From Methanoculleus horonobensis (GTDB lineage Archaea; Halobacteriota; Methanomicrobia; Methanomicrobiales; Methanoculleaceae), in contig NZ_BCNY01000013.1 in NCBI RefSeq assembly GCF_001602375.1, positions 248,001 to 312,000 of the forward strand: a stretch of 64,000 nucleotides of DNA, read 5' to 3'. The first letter of the stretch is position 1. Every line of letters begins with the position of its first letter. The position numbers and the translations under genes were made by a program. Shown one piece after another: positions 51,034 to 59,890 of this stretch. The notes beneath the pieces were generated by a model. It ran no database searches. It worked only from the letters and a program-made list of their open reading frames with translations, and was not told the DNA's origin.

Positions 51034-52034
51034 CTCCGCTTTTTCTTTATATTTTTCTTGAGCCGGTAGTAACTCAGCGGATGGTTGACCCGGTCGCAGT
51101 CCTTGTCCCGGTTGGCACAGATCCCGAACGTGCGCATGGTGGCGCACGACGGCGGGGTATACTCGGTGCCGCCCCGGCCGGAGATGTGCTCCACCTGATA
51201 CATCGTCATATCCGGGTCGAAGTCGGGAGCCCGCGCGAACACGTCCGCTATCTGCGCGACGTTCATCCCGATGGTATGGAGGAACGACGTGATGGCGAAC
51301 CGGCCCATGTGCGTCAGGTTCGTCCCCGCGGTGATCGCCTGGATGAGCGCATTGATGCAGGGGGGGAACGCCTCCTCCCTGACCTCGCCGAACTGCTCGA
51401 GGGCCTGCTGCTGTTGCAGCGCGGCAATCTCGCCCGTCACCGGACTGAGGCGCTCGCAGATCCCCGTCGGAACCCGGAGCGGCAGCTGGTCGACGATGAT
51501 TGCCCGGATCCGTTCCCGGACGAGTTCGTCGATCTCGCCCGCCTCAAGGTTCACGCCTCCCTGCCGGACGTTCCTGTTGACGAGCCGCCAGCGCTTGTCG
51601 CGCAGGTGCGGAACCAGTTCGACGTACCGGGTGACCGGCATCACGGCCGCCCCGGTATCGATGCCGACGCTCCAGGCAACGAACCGCCGTATCTCCGGCT
51701 CTTCGGTCGCGAGGAAGAAGGATGCGCGTTCGGCCTCGTAGCGGGCAAGGCGATCGATGAGCGACCGGTCGCCGACGCAGGAGACGAGCATCCGGGCAAG
51801 GGCGTAACTCGCGATCTCGAGCTCGGGCTTGAGGTTCCGGGTATCTTCGTCCCCGAACTCCTTTTTGAACGTGAGCGCGGCAACGACCCGTTCCTTTGCC
51901 CGCTCGAGCGCCCCTGCGCCGGGGCTGCTTGTGAGAAATTCCTCGAGCGACTCCACGTGCCGGCGGGCCAGCTCCTGCGATTCTTTCAAAAAGGGATATT
52001 TGATGAGTTCTTTGCGATCGAGTACGATACCCAT
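51030..52034 (-). CDS. priL: DNA primase large subunit
   Basis: Fe-S regulatory subunit of the archaeal/eukaryotic primase, 334 aa. The N-terminal part is helical; the C-terminal domain carries four conserved cysteines (GICERLSP, FPPCINAL, PPSCATMRTFGICAN and KDCDRVNHPLSYY). Ends in a basic tail (KKNIKKKRS). The ATG at 52034 overlaps the pcn stop as TGATG; a TTG at 52037 is unlikely. With pcn it forms a replication operon. Confidence 0.93.
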   Translation of the reverse strand: MGIVLDRKELIKYPFLKESQELARRHVESLEEFLTSSPGAGALERAKERVVAALTFKKEFGDEDTRNLKPELEIASYALARMLVSCVGDRSLIDRLARYEAERASFFLATEEPEIRRFVAWSVGIDTGAAVMPVTRYVELVPHLRDKRWRLVNRNVRQGGVNLEAGEIDELVRERIRAIIVDQLPLRVPTGICERLSPVTGEIAALQQQQALEQFGEVREEAFPPCINALIQAITAGTNLTHMGRFAITSFLHTIGMNVAQIADVFARAPDFDPDMTMYQVEHISGRGGTEYTPPSCATMRTFGICANRDKDCDRVNHPLSYYRLKKNIKKKRS

Positions 52035-52777
52035 CAATCGGCCTCGATCCGAGGAGCAAGGAGGTACTCGACGCGGCCGTTGCCGCCCGCAATGTCAAAG
52101 ACAAACCGTACCGGGTGATCGATGCCGAGGTAGACCTCCACCTTCTCCGCGCGCGCCATGACGCGGCCCATGTCCTTCAAGTAGTCGATCGAGAAGAGAG
52201 AGCGGGCCCGCACCGGGTTTAACGCGACGAGTTCGTCCTCGCCGAGCGCGAGTTTGATCTGGTCGGTGTCCCCCTCCGCCTCCATGTAGAAGGTCATGGC
52301 ATCGGGGTCGATCCCGAGCGCGATCTTGTCGGAGATGACGGCAGCGGCTTTGATGGCGTTGTTCAGCGCGTCGCCCGGAACGACCGCCTTACCGGGGAGG
52401 TCGATTCCCGGCGGGTTCGGATCCTTCCGGATGGTGTTGACGTCAAGGAGCGAGATGGAGTAGCGGTAGCCGCCGAAACTCAGTTCCAGTTTCCGCTCTT
52501 CATCGAGCAGGTTCAGGGTCACCGCGTCGCCCTTCCCCATCATCCCGATGATGTTCTTCATCTTTGCGATATCCAGACCCAGCTCCCCGGCCGTCGCCGA
52601 GAAAGAGTTGAACGCCGTGCTCTGGAGCTCCAGGGAGACCATGGCCACGTTTGCGGTATCGACGGAGCGTGTCCTGATCTGATCCTCGGCCGTGTGCAGG
52701 CGGCACTCCGTCACCAGTGCGGCGATCGCATCGATGGATTCCCGAAATATTTCTGCGTCAATCGTTGCCTTTAACAT
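52034..52777 (-). CDS. pcn: DNA polymerase sliding clamp (PCNA)
   Basis: Homotrimeric DNA clamp, 247 aa. Starts MLKATIDAEIFRESIDAIAA. LGLDIAKMKNIIGMMGKGD near 70 and YLKDMGRVMARAEKVEVYLG near 205 match PCNA. The C-terminus YLLAPRIEAD gives the IDCL-adjacent binding site. The first gene of pcn-priL; a TATA is listed upstream. Confidence 0.96.
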   Translation of the reverse strand: MLKATIDAEIFRESIDAIAALVTECRLHTAEDQIRTRSVDTANVAMVSLELQSTAFNSFSATAGELGLDIAKMKNIIGMMGKGDAVTLNLLDEERKLELSFGGYRYSISLLDVNTIRKDPNPPGIDLPGKAVVPGDALNNAIKAAAVISDKIALGIDPDAMTFYMEAEGDTDQIKLALGEDELVALNPVRARSLFSIDYLKDMGRVMARAEKVEVYLGIDHPVRFVFDIAGGNGRVEYLLAPRIEAD

Positions 52778-52805
52778 TGTGACCCCTTATTAAACTCTCG
52801 TTGAA

Positions 52806-52816
52806 AGTATATAATT
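52806..52816 (-). promoter_or_regulatory. TATA box of the pcn-priL operon
   Basis: On the minus strand AATTATATACT about 29-39 bases before the ATG at 52777, predicting a leader of some 8 bases. Confidence 0.55.
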
Positions 52817-53022
52817 ACCCTATTCATTATAGTGCTTTACGATCAAAATCGGCAGACGGCTCATGACACCGGTCGCGGAGACGGTCGCGGCAGACACGGA
52901 TCGCCCGTACTCCGGAACCGTATCATTGATGTTTAACAGCACCGAATACTAGACATAATCTTCTTGATCGTGCCGGCGGTGCAGACAGTTATCCGTCGAC
53001 CTCAGGTGGAGGGTATCTTCCA

Positions 53023-53634
53023 ATGGGTTCTCAATGGACTAAAGACAGCGTCTATCGAAAGGCGATGAAGGCAGGGTACCGGGCACGTGCCGCCTACAAA
53101 CTGCTGGAGATCCAGCAGCGAAACGGTATCATCAGGCCCGACGATAACGTCGTCGACCTCGGGGCGGCGCCGGGCAGCTGGCTGCAGGTGCTCCGCGACC
53201 TGACCGATGGGAAGGTCATCGGCGTGGATCTCAATCCGATCGCGCCCATGGAAGGCGTCACCACCGTCGTCGGGGACTTCACCGACCCTCTCATCCAGGA
53301 GCGTATCCGCGAGGAGGCCGGCGGCGTCGTCAATGTCGTGGTCTCCGACGCATCGCCGAAACTCTCCGGCCAGAAGAGTTACGACCAGGCCCGTGCTATC
53401 GGGCTCGGCGAGGACGCACTGGCGTTTGCCTGCACGGTCTTGAAACCCGGCGGCAATATGGTGATAAAGTCGTTCCAGGGCGAGCTCTTCGGTGAACTGA
53501 TCGCCGAAGTGAGAAAGCATTTCTATTCCGTCCGGGGCTACAGAACGAAGGCGTCGCGGAGAGGGAGCGCCGAGACCTATATTATCGCAAAGAACTTCAA
53601 AGGAACATGCGATGGTGCTGAAAGATCCTTATAA
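53023..53634 (+). CDS. rlmE: 23S rRNA 2'-O-methyltransferase RlmE
   Basis: FtsJ/RrmJ family enzyme, 203 aa, that methylates U2552-equivalent in the A-loop of 23S rRNA. SAM site VVDLGAAPGSWLQVLRDLTD near 45. The catalytic K-D-K-E set is visible: Lys in RAAYKLLEIQ, Asp in VVSDASPKLSG, Lys in NMVIKSFQGE and Glu in GSAETYIIAKNF. Its end overlaps the moaA start by 23 bases in a different frame. Confidence 0.95.
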   Translation: MGSQWTKDSVYRKAMKAGYRARAAYKLLEIQQRNGIIRPDDNVVDLGAAPGSWLQVLRDLTDGKVIGVDLNPIAPMEGVTTVVGDFTDPLIQERIREEAGGVVNVVVSDASPKLSGQKSYDQARAIGLGEDALAFACTVLKPGGNMVIKSFQGELFGELIAEVRKHFYSVRGYRTKASRRGSAETYIIAKNFKGTCDGAERSL

Positions 53635-54490
53635 CCGAACCGTAACCAACCTCCGGATCAGCCTCACCCAGCGGTGCAACCTGCGGTGCATCTACTGCCA
53701 CGCCGAGGGAGAAGTGAGCCCGGAGGAGCAGATGAGCGCCGAGGATATCGCCGAGCTGATGCAGGTGGGCGCGCAGTTCGGGATCAGGAGCATCAAGTTC
53801 ACCGGCGGGGAGCCGCTGCTCCGCCGCGACCTCGTCGATATCATCCGCTCGGTGCCCCCGGGAGTGGAGTCGTCCCTGACGACGAACGGGACGCTGCTTG
53901 CAGAGATGGCCGCGGATCTCAAAGAGGCCGGGCTTGCCCGGGTGAACGTCAGCCTCGACACCCTCCGCCCGGACCGCTACCGCGAGATCACGGGCAAAGA
54001 CCGCCTCGCGGACGTTCTTAAGGGGATCGACGCGGCGATCGAGGCCGGGCTGACCCCGGTCAAGCTCAACATGGTGCTCCTCGACGGCATCAACGAGGAC
54101 GAACTGGACGACTTCATGGCGTTCGTCCGGAGCAAGCGCGACGTCATCCTCCAGGTCATCGAGTTGATGGAGTTCAACGAGTGCAAGTTCCACGGGGACG
54201 TGGACGGCGTCGAGCAGGACTTAAACGACCGGGCGAAACGGGTCGTCACCCGGCGGATGCACCACCGCAAGAAGTACTGCCTCGACGGCGCCGAGGTCGA
54301 GGTGGTGCGCCCGCTCCACAACACGGAGTTCTGCGCATTCTGCAACCGCCTCCGCGTGACCTCGGACGGGAAACTCAAGCCCTGCCTTCTCCGGAGCGAC
54401 AATCTGATCGATATCCGGGGCAAGCACGGCAAGGAACTCGAAGACGCCTTCCGCGAAGCCGTCGGCAGGCGGAAGCCGTTCTTTACATAA
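53612..54490 (+). CDS. moaA: GTP 3',8-cyclase MoaA
   Basis: Radical SAM enzyme for molybdopterin synthesis, 292 aa. Cluster motif LTQRCNLRCIYCHAEG near 19; KFTGGEPLLRRDLVDIIRSV near 62; the second Fe-S site CAFCNRLRVTSDGKLKPC near 243. It lacks the C-terminal GG and ends shortly after FREAVGRRKPFFT, slightly shorter than bacterial MoaA. The ATG at 53612 lies inside rlmE; no later ATG fits the family start. Confidence 0.95.
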   Translation: MVLKDPYNRTVTNLRISLTQRCNLRCIYCHAEGEVSPEEQMSAEDIAELMQVGAQFGIRSIKFTGGEPLLRRDLVDIIRSVPPGVESSLTTNGTLLAEMAADLKEAGLARVNVSLDTLRPDRYREITGKDRLADVLKGIDAAIEAGLTPVKLNMVLLDGINEDELDDFMAFVRSKRDVILQVIELMEFNECKFHGDVDGVEQDLNDRAKRVVTRRMHHRKKYCLDGAEVEVVRPLHNTEFCAFCNRLRVTSDGKLKPCLLRSDNLIDIRGKHGKELEDAFREAVGRRKPFFT

Positions 54491-54499
54491 CGATGTCTG

Positions 54500-55040
54500 C
54501 CCCGTTAGGGCGCGACGGACGGAACGTTCGGAGCGCGAGCACCGTAGGTGCGAAGGCAGGCGGAGTTCGAGAAAATTGCGCCGCAATTTTCGATGACGAT
54601 GTTCAGCCCGCAACGCTGAACGGAGTTTGAGAAAACGCGAAGCGTTTTCGATGGCGATGTTCTGCCCGCAACGCTGAACGGAGTTTGAGAAAACGCGAAG
54701 CGTTTTCGATGGCGATGTTCTGCCCGCAACGCTGAACGGAGTTTGAGAAAACGCGAAGCGTTTTCGATGGCGATGTTCTGCCCGCAACGCTGAACGGAGT
54801 TTGAGAAAACGCGAAGCGTTTTCGATGGCGATGTTCTGCCCGCAACGCTGAACGGAGTTTGAGAAAACGCGAAGCGTTTTCGATGGCGATGTTCTGCCCG
54901 CAACGCTGAACGGAGTTTGAGAAAACGCGAAGCGTTTTCGATGGCGATGTTCTGCCCGCAACGCTGAACGGAGCTTGAGAAGCCATCAGGCTTCGAAGGC
55001 GACACGTGCCCCGTAAGGGTGCGACGCGTGCCCCGAAGAG
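54500..55040. repeat. Palindromic repeat cluster with 6 x 58 bp tandem array
   Basis: The array spans 54621-54968: CGGAGTTTGAG starts at 54621, 54679, 54737, 54795, 54853 and 54911, each followed by the stem AAAACGC-GAA-GCGTTTT and the spacer CGATGGCGATGTTCTGCCCG. A variant with stem AAAATTGC-GCC-GCAATTTT precedes it (54559), and one with AAGCC-ATCA-GGCTT follows (54969). At 54520-54550 a GCACC/GGTGC unit is present. Unit length is not a multiple of three, so frames shift between copies. Confidence 0.9.
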
Positions 55041-55128
55041 GCAACCAGAGCCCCTCACCGCCCCGTATCACCGCCACTGTTGCGCGGAAGGAATACTTTT
55101 TGTACCTCTCTCCCCAATAGGAGAGAAT

Positions 55129-55638
55129 ATGCTGGAAATGAACGAGTACGTCCGCGTCATGCAGAAGCTGTACAGCAAATCGCTGATCCTGGAGAGCCCC
55201 ACCGAGTTCCATCCGGTTCTGCACTTCTACTTTACCGACGCCCTCGCCCACATCGACTACACGCTCGGCATCCTCGCCTACAACTACATGTCGCCCCGGA
55301 ATATCATGAGCATGGAATACATGCGGTGGCGTCTGGACGAGGAGAAGGTCGGCGACCGGGTGCACTTCCCGGGGTTCGTCAACTGGCTCAAAGAGGAGCA
55401 GCCGGAGAAGTACGAGGCGCTCCCGATGCTCTGGACCGGCGTCTACGGCGACGACGACCCCGCCCAGTACCGGAGCTTCCGGATCGTGCTCAACCCCGAC
55501 GACAAAAAAGCGATCCCGGCCGATTACCTCTCGACGTTCATCGACGAGTTCTTCGAGCCGAAGTTCGTCAAACAGCTCTATAAGACCTCGTCGCTCGCCC
55601 GGCTCTTCGACGAGTATGTCCGGAGCAGATCGGCATAA
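55129..55638 (+). CDS. Conserved-looking hypothetical protein
   Basis: A 169-aa soluble protein with no recognised domain. Sequence features: ESPTEFHPVLHFYFTDALAH near 24, several aromatic-rich helices (GILAYNYMSPRNIMSMEYMR), FPGFVNWLKEEQPEKYEALP and DDKKAIPADYLSTFIDEFF. The ATG at 55129 is well supported by TAGGAGAG just upstream; earlier in-frame codons come from repeat DNA. An M20 peptidase starts 13 bases downstream, so the two are co-transcribed. Function unknown. Confidence 0.7.
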   Translation: MLEMNEYVRVMQKLYSKSLILESPTEFHPVLHFYFTDALAHIDYTLGILAYNYMSPRNIMSMEYMRWRLDEEKVGDRVHFPGFVNWLKEEQPEKYEALPMLWTGVYGDDDPAQYRSFRIVLNPDDKKAIPADYLSTFIDEFFEPKFVKQLYKTSSLARLFDEYVRSRSA

Positions 55639-55650
55639 GGAGACCACTCC

Positions 55651-56817
55651 ATGGATGTCGCCCGACTCGCTTCATCGCTCATCCGGATACGGAGCGAGAA
55701 CCCCCCGGGGAGCACGGCGGATGTCGTCGCGTTCATCGGGGAGTTCCTCGACTCCCTCGGGGTGAAGAACCGCATCGTCTCCCATCCCGGCGGGCGGGAG
55801 AACCTCGTCACGACCGGAGCCGGTTCCCGGCTCCTCCTCTGCGGCCACGTCGACGTCGTCCCCGCCATCCCCGACGACTGGACGCACGATCCCTACAGCG
55901 GAGAGGTTGCCGACGGTTACGTCTGGGGAAGAGGCGCCACCGATATGAAAGGGGGATGCGCCGCCCTCCTTATCGCCTACCGTGACCTCATCGAGAGCGG
56001 GGTGGAGCCGGACGTCCAGTTCGCCTTCGTCTGCGACGAGGAGACCGGCGGGGAGCACGGGATCCGGTCGCTGCTTGCACAGGGCCTGCTCGAGCCCCGC
56101 GAGTGCCTGATCGCCGAACCGACCCCGGAGACCAGCCCCGCGGTCGGCCAGAAAGGGCTCTACCGGGTCGACCTCTCCTTCCGCGGCAGGCCGGGCCACA
56201 GTTCGCTCTACCCCCTGGTCGGGAAGAGCGCCGTCATGGCAGCGTTCGATCTCATCGGCTACCTCCAAGAGGTTCACGCCCGCCCGTTCCCCGTCGGCGA
56301 AGACCTGCAGCCGCTCATCGACCAGTCCGCCCGGGTCTTCTCCGAGATCTTCGGGATCGAGGGAGGGGACGAGATCCTCACACGGGTGATGTTCAACCCC
56401 GGCCGCATCGAAGGCGGCGAGAAGGCGAACATCGTGGCGGAGCAGTGCCGGATGGAACTCGACCTCCGGGTGCCGTGGGGCTGCTCCCTCGACGAACTCC
56501 GGAAAGGCATCGCGGAACATGCGCCGGACGCCGTGATACGCGAGACGGACGTGGCCGAACCGACCCTGACGCCCCCGGATGCCCGGATCGTCCGGACGAT
56601 CTCCCGCGAGGTGGAGCGGGTCTACGGGACGGTGACGCCGTTCCTCCAGTGGGCGGCAAGCGACGCGAAGTACCTCCGCGACGAGGGGTTCGATGTCGTG
56701 GAGTACGGCCCGGGAGAGATCCCGACGCTGCACGCGGTGGACGAGCGGGTCGGCGTGGAGCAACTCGAGAGGGTGGTGGATGTCTACCGCGGGGTCATCC
56801 GGGCGTACTCGGGGTGA
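55651..56817 (+). CDS. M20 family peptidase/deacylase (ArgE/DapE-like)
   Basis: A 388-aa zinc-dependent deacylase. LLLCGHVDVVPAIPDDWTHD near 68, WGRGATDMKGGCAALLIAYR near 93 and FVCDEETGGEHGIRSLLAQG near 128 give the metal and catalytic residues; GRPGHSSLYPLVGKSAVMAA near 178 starts the dimerisation domain. It fits succinyl-diaminopimelate desuccinylase or acetylornithine deacetylase. Lysine genes elsewhere in the window make a DapE role conceivable, but many archaea use DapL; the substrate is unsure. Confidence 0.85.
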   Translation: MDVARLASSLIRIRSENPPGSTADVVAFIGEFLDSLGVKNRIVSHPGGRENLVTTGAGSRLLLCGHVDVVPAIPDDWTHDPYSGEVADGYVWGRGATDMKGGCAALLIAYRDLIESGVEPDVQFAFVCDEETGGEHGIRSLLAQGLLEPRECLIAEPTPETSPAVGQKGLYRVDLSFRGRPGHSSLYPLVGKSAVMAAFDLIGYLQEVHARPFPVGEDLQPLIDQSARVFSEIFGIEGGDEILTRVMFNPGRIEGGEKANIVAEQCRMELDLRVPWGCSLDELRKGIAEHAPDAVIRETDVAEPTLTPPDARIVRTISREVERVYGTVTPFLQWAASDAKYLRDEGFDVVEYGPGEIPTLHAVDERVGVEQLERVVDVYRGVIRAYSG

Positions 56818-56871
56818 CCAGAGCCGCCGTCGACCTTAACCCGTTTTTTGTTCAAGCGGCGGGCACCCGCC

Positions 56872-57996
56872 TCAGTATGCTTCTGTCCACGTGTAGCGCC
56901 GGTTCACCATATAGTTCCAGGCAAACGCGACGAATATCCCTGCAAGGTTCGCGGCGAGGTAGTAGACGCCGGCAATATCCGCAAGGATATAGAGAACCCC
57001 CATATTGATGATGAGTCCCCCCATCGAAACCGCCTGGAACGATAGAATGCGCTGGATTCTTCGCCCGAACCTGAGGTTCCGCGCGGATTTGAACGTCCAG
57101 ACGTCGTTCCAGACGAAGTTGTTCACGATGGAGAGTTCGATCGCGATTGCGGCAGAGACGAGGTAGTAGAGGCCGGCAACCTCGGTCAGGGCGTAGAGGA
57201 GTCCCATGTTGACGAGGATGCCGGAGAGCCCGACGAGCCCGAACCGGACGACCTTTGTCCACTCGTTCCAGACCGATCCTGTTCGGTGGGCGACCGCAAA
57301 CCAGGCGATACCGCCGCACTGCCGGAGGTAGTCGATCATCGTGCCGGCCTGGAGTTTGCTCTCCCCCTCCTCGCGGTCTTTAAACACAAACGGGATCTCG
57401 ACGAACGAGTCCCACCGTCCTTTGCCGAGAACCTCCATCAGGATCTTGTAGCCCCGAGGGGCAAGCGGGGCGCCGTCGACGACCTCGCGCCGCACGGCAA
57501 AGAACCCGCTCACGGGATCGGTGACCTCCGGGAAGAGGATGCGCCCGAACGCGGTGGCCCCAAGCGATATGATCCTCCGCTTGAGCGGCCACGCCTCGAT
57601 GTCTCCGCCCTTCATGTACCTGCTCCCGATGACGATATCCGCTCCGCCCCGTATCGCCTCGTAGAACCGGGGGATGAGGTCCGGCGGGTGCGAGAAGTCG
57701 GCGTCGATGACCTGCAGGATATCCGAGCGCGCCGACCGGAATCCCTCGACGACCGACTGGGAGAGGCCGTGATCGTCTCTCCGCACGACCAGGCGCACGT
57801 TGTCGCACCGGTCGGCGATCTCCTGGACGATCGGGATCGTCCGGTCTTTCGAGGCGTCGTCCACCACCAGAACCTCGCCGCGGATGCTGCTTTGCCGGAA
57901 GACTTCGTTGACCGCTCCGATGATCGCGGCGATGTTCTCCTCCTCGTTGAAGGTCGGGATGATGACTGTCAGGTTGTAGGTATCGGTCGTTGCAAT
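56872..57996 (-). CDS. GT2 glycosyltransferase fused to GtrA domain, no standard start
   Basis: A dolichol-phosphate-mannose synthase-like domain with the N-terminal VIIPTFNEEENI, DDASKDRT and QVIDADFSHPPDLIPRFYEA motifs (about 1-235) is followed by a GtrA membrane domain (four segments, about 240-370; FGLVGLSGILVNMGLLYAL...). It makes and flips a lipid-linked sugar. The family N-terminus begins beyond the last ATG/GTG/TTG in frame: back to the upstream stop only ATT (57994-57996) or CTG (57970-57972) are available. Given coordinates assume ATT after GGGGGA. An indel or rare start is likely. It lies 6 bases from the GT39 gene. Confidence 0.7.
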   Translation of the reverse strand: MATTDTYNLTVIIPTFNEEENIAAIIGAVNEVFRQSSIRGEVLVVDDASKDRTIPIVQEIADRCDNVRLVVRRDDHGLSQSVVEGFRSARSDILQVIDADFSHPPDLIPRFYEAIRGGADIVIGSRYMKGGDIEAWPLKRRIISLGATAFGRILFPEVTDPVSGFFAVRREVVDGAPLAPRGYKILMEVLGKGRWDSFVEIPFVFKDREEGESKLQAGTMIDYLRQCGGIAWFAVAHRTGSVWNEWTKVVRFGLVGLSGILVNMGLLYALTEVAGLYYLVSAAIAIELSIVNNFVWNDVWTFKSARNLRFGRRIQRILSFQAVSMGGLIINMGVLYILADIAGVYYLAANLAGIFVAFAWNYMVNRRYTWTEAY

Positions 57997-58002
57997 TCCC
58001 CC

Positions 58003-59526
58003 TTAAGCCAACACAAAGAGGTAGATCCCCATGCGCTGCCCGGCGAACTCTGTATTCTTATCAAGCCAGCCCAGCGCATCCCCGGTTGGGTCCACGGCGA
58101 GGATGTCGGTGGTCACGATGTAGAACGCACGACGGTCTGGATACTGCTCCCGGATCGTCTCAAGATCTTCTCCGGTATTCGCCCCGAGTTCGAGGGTTCC
58201 GTCGGTCGCGTTGCGGTAATAATAGTCGAGCGGTTGCGCCATGTAGGGCGGCAGCACGACGACGAGATCACTCTCTTCCGTCACCCCGCTTAAGTCCGCG
58301 GAGAATCCCCGCCAGTCGTTCTTCTGCGGCGTCGTGTAGTAGGTGGCAAGGAAGGGGGCGCTGACGAGAAATGCCGCTGCAATAGCAAGGTAGACCGCTC
58401 TCCGGTCCTTGACGAGGGCATGGAGTCCAGGATACGCCGACGCAATCCCGATGAAGTAGACCGGGAGGAGGTAGATGAGGTAACGCGGGATCATCGGCAT
58501 CCGTGAGGAGAGGATGAGGCTCGCCGCCAGCGGGAGGACCATCATGAAGACGAGGAGGAGCGCTCCGTTCCGATCCTCGCGCCAGGTGAGGATGACGCCC
58601 ACCAGGAAGAGAATGATGAACGGTACCAGGATGATATCGCTGAATCCCGATAACTGCTGAAGCGTCTGGTAAACGACGTCGGTCCCCTGGATACCATAGG
58701 TTGGAGCGGACGAAGTCCGAATAAGGAAGAGGCCGATGGTGACGATGAGGAGAGGGAGGGCGGCAACGATGAAGGCACCAAGCCCGATAGCCAGGTTTCT
58801 CGCGCTCCGTGGGTCACGCCGGATCTCCCCGGCTCGGGCGACCAGGGCATGGAGAACGAGGACGGCGACCGGCACGACGGCGTAGAAGTGCATCCAGAAG
58901 GCGACTGCGGAGAAGAGGCCGAAGAGAGCCCAGGAACGGGTCTCGTTCGATCTGCTCGCCCGCACGTAGAAGAGCAGCGCGAGGGAGAAGAAGAAGAGCA
59001 TCGGGGCGTATGCCCGGGCATCCTAGGAGTAGTAGATGTGAAAGGGTGAGAACGCGAGGAGGGCGGCGGCGATGAGCCCGACGTTTCTGTCCCGGAACTC
59101 GGAGCCGATATAGTATACGACCGGGATCGTCAGGACGCCGAGGAGCGCGGGGAGGAACCGGAGCACGAACTCGCTCTCCCCGAAGACGAGCATCCCGTGC
59201 TCCAGCCAGTAGAAGAGCGGCGGGTTGAACTCTCCGCCCGCAGTGCTCTCCCAGATGCCGAGGAGCGACTGCCGGGCAAACGAGAGGGTCGAGGCCTCGT
59301 CGAGCCAGAGCGAGTTTCCGGCGAGGTTGTAAAATCGGAGGAGGAAACCTATGATGGTCAGCCCGAGGAGGGCCTGAACGTACCTGCTGGTTTTGATGGA
59401 CGTCGCGATCGTATCGAACGGGGATGCATCCGGGCGTGCCGAAGTGGAAACGCCGGAATCAAGATCTCTTTCGTTATCGTGCACGTCTGCTTTGCGTTTG
59501 TTCTGTTTCCCCTGATTTTTGCCCAT
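58003..59526 (-). pseudogene. GT39-type membrane glycosyltransferase with in-frame amber
   Basis: A 507-codon gene for a polytopic membrane mannosyltransferase-like enzyme (PMT/ArnT/GT39 style). The N-terminal part has LWLDEASTLSFARQSLLGIW with the catalytic Asp/Glu pair and EFNPPLFYWLEHGML; the long C-terminal part has many membrane segments. At 59023-59025 a TAG interrupts a conserved segment (FHIYYS-stop-DARAYAP), where family members usually have Gln; CAG to TAG is one change. Reading frame is otherwise uninterrupted. ATG at 59526 is assumed; 59535 is an alternative. Probably inactive, or read through. Confidence 0.72.
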
Positions 59527-59858
59527 CGTTATCATCAACCGTTGGCCTTGTGCGCTGATATACGTTACTGGATTGATTCGCAAACGGGTCCAGGGGCGGG
59601 TAAAGATTTTCACATCGATTACTGCATGCTGCATCCGTTTCTACATGTAGTATCCAGAATGTAGCAGACGCATTTTGGCGGATATAGCATTTTTTGCCGG
59701 CAAACTCCCCTAAAATTAGCACGACCATCCTCTTTGAGTCTGTTCCTTTGGAGGCCGGGCTGACATAATCCCTAATCCGGCCGGGGTCCGGGTTATAGTA
59801 CCCAGCTCGAATCCATATCGACCGTAGATAATATTTCACCGGGAATTCAAGCATAAAA

Positions 59859-59869
59859 ACATATATATC
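59859..59869 (+). promoter_or_regulatory. TATA box of the lipoprotein gene
   Basis: ACATATATATC, 22-32 bases before the ATG at 59891; the mRNA is likely leaderless. Confidence 0.5.
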
Positions 59870-59890
59870 CCCCTGGATAATCCCTCTACG

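Noticed and set aside
59023-59025. Pyrrolysine codon
   Set aside because: TAG in a methanogen invites this reading, but the gene is not a methylamine methyltransferase, the position is normally Gln, and the lineage is not known to have the pyl system.
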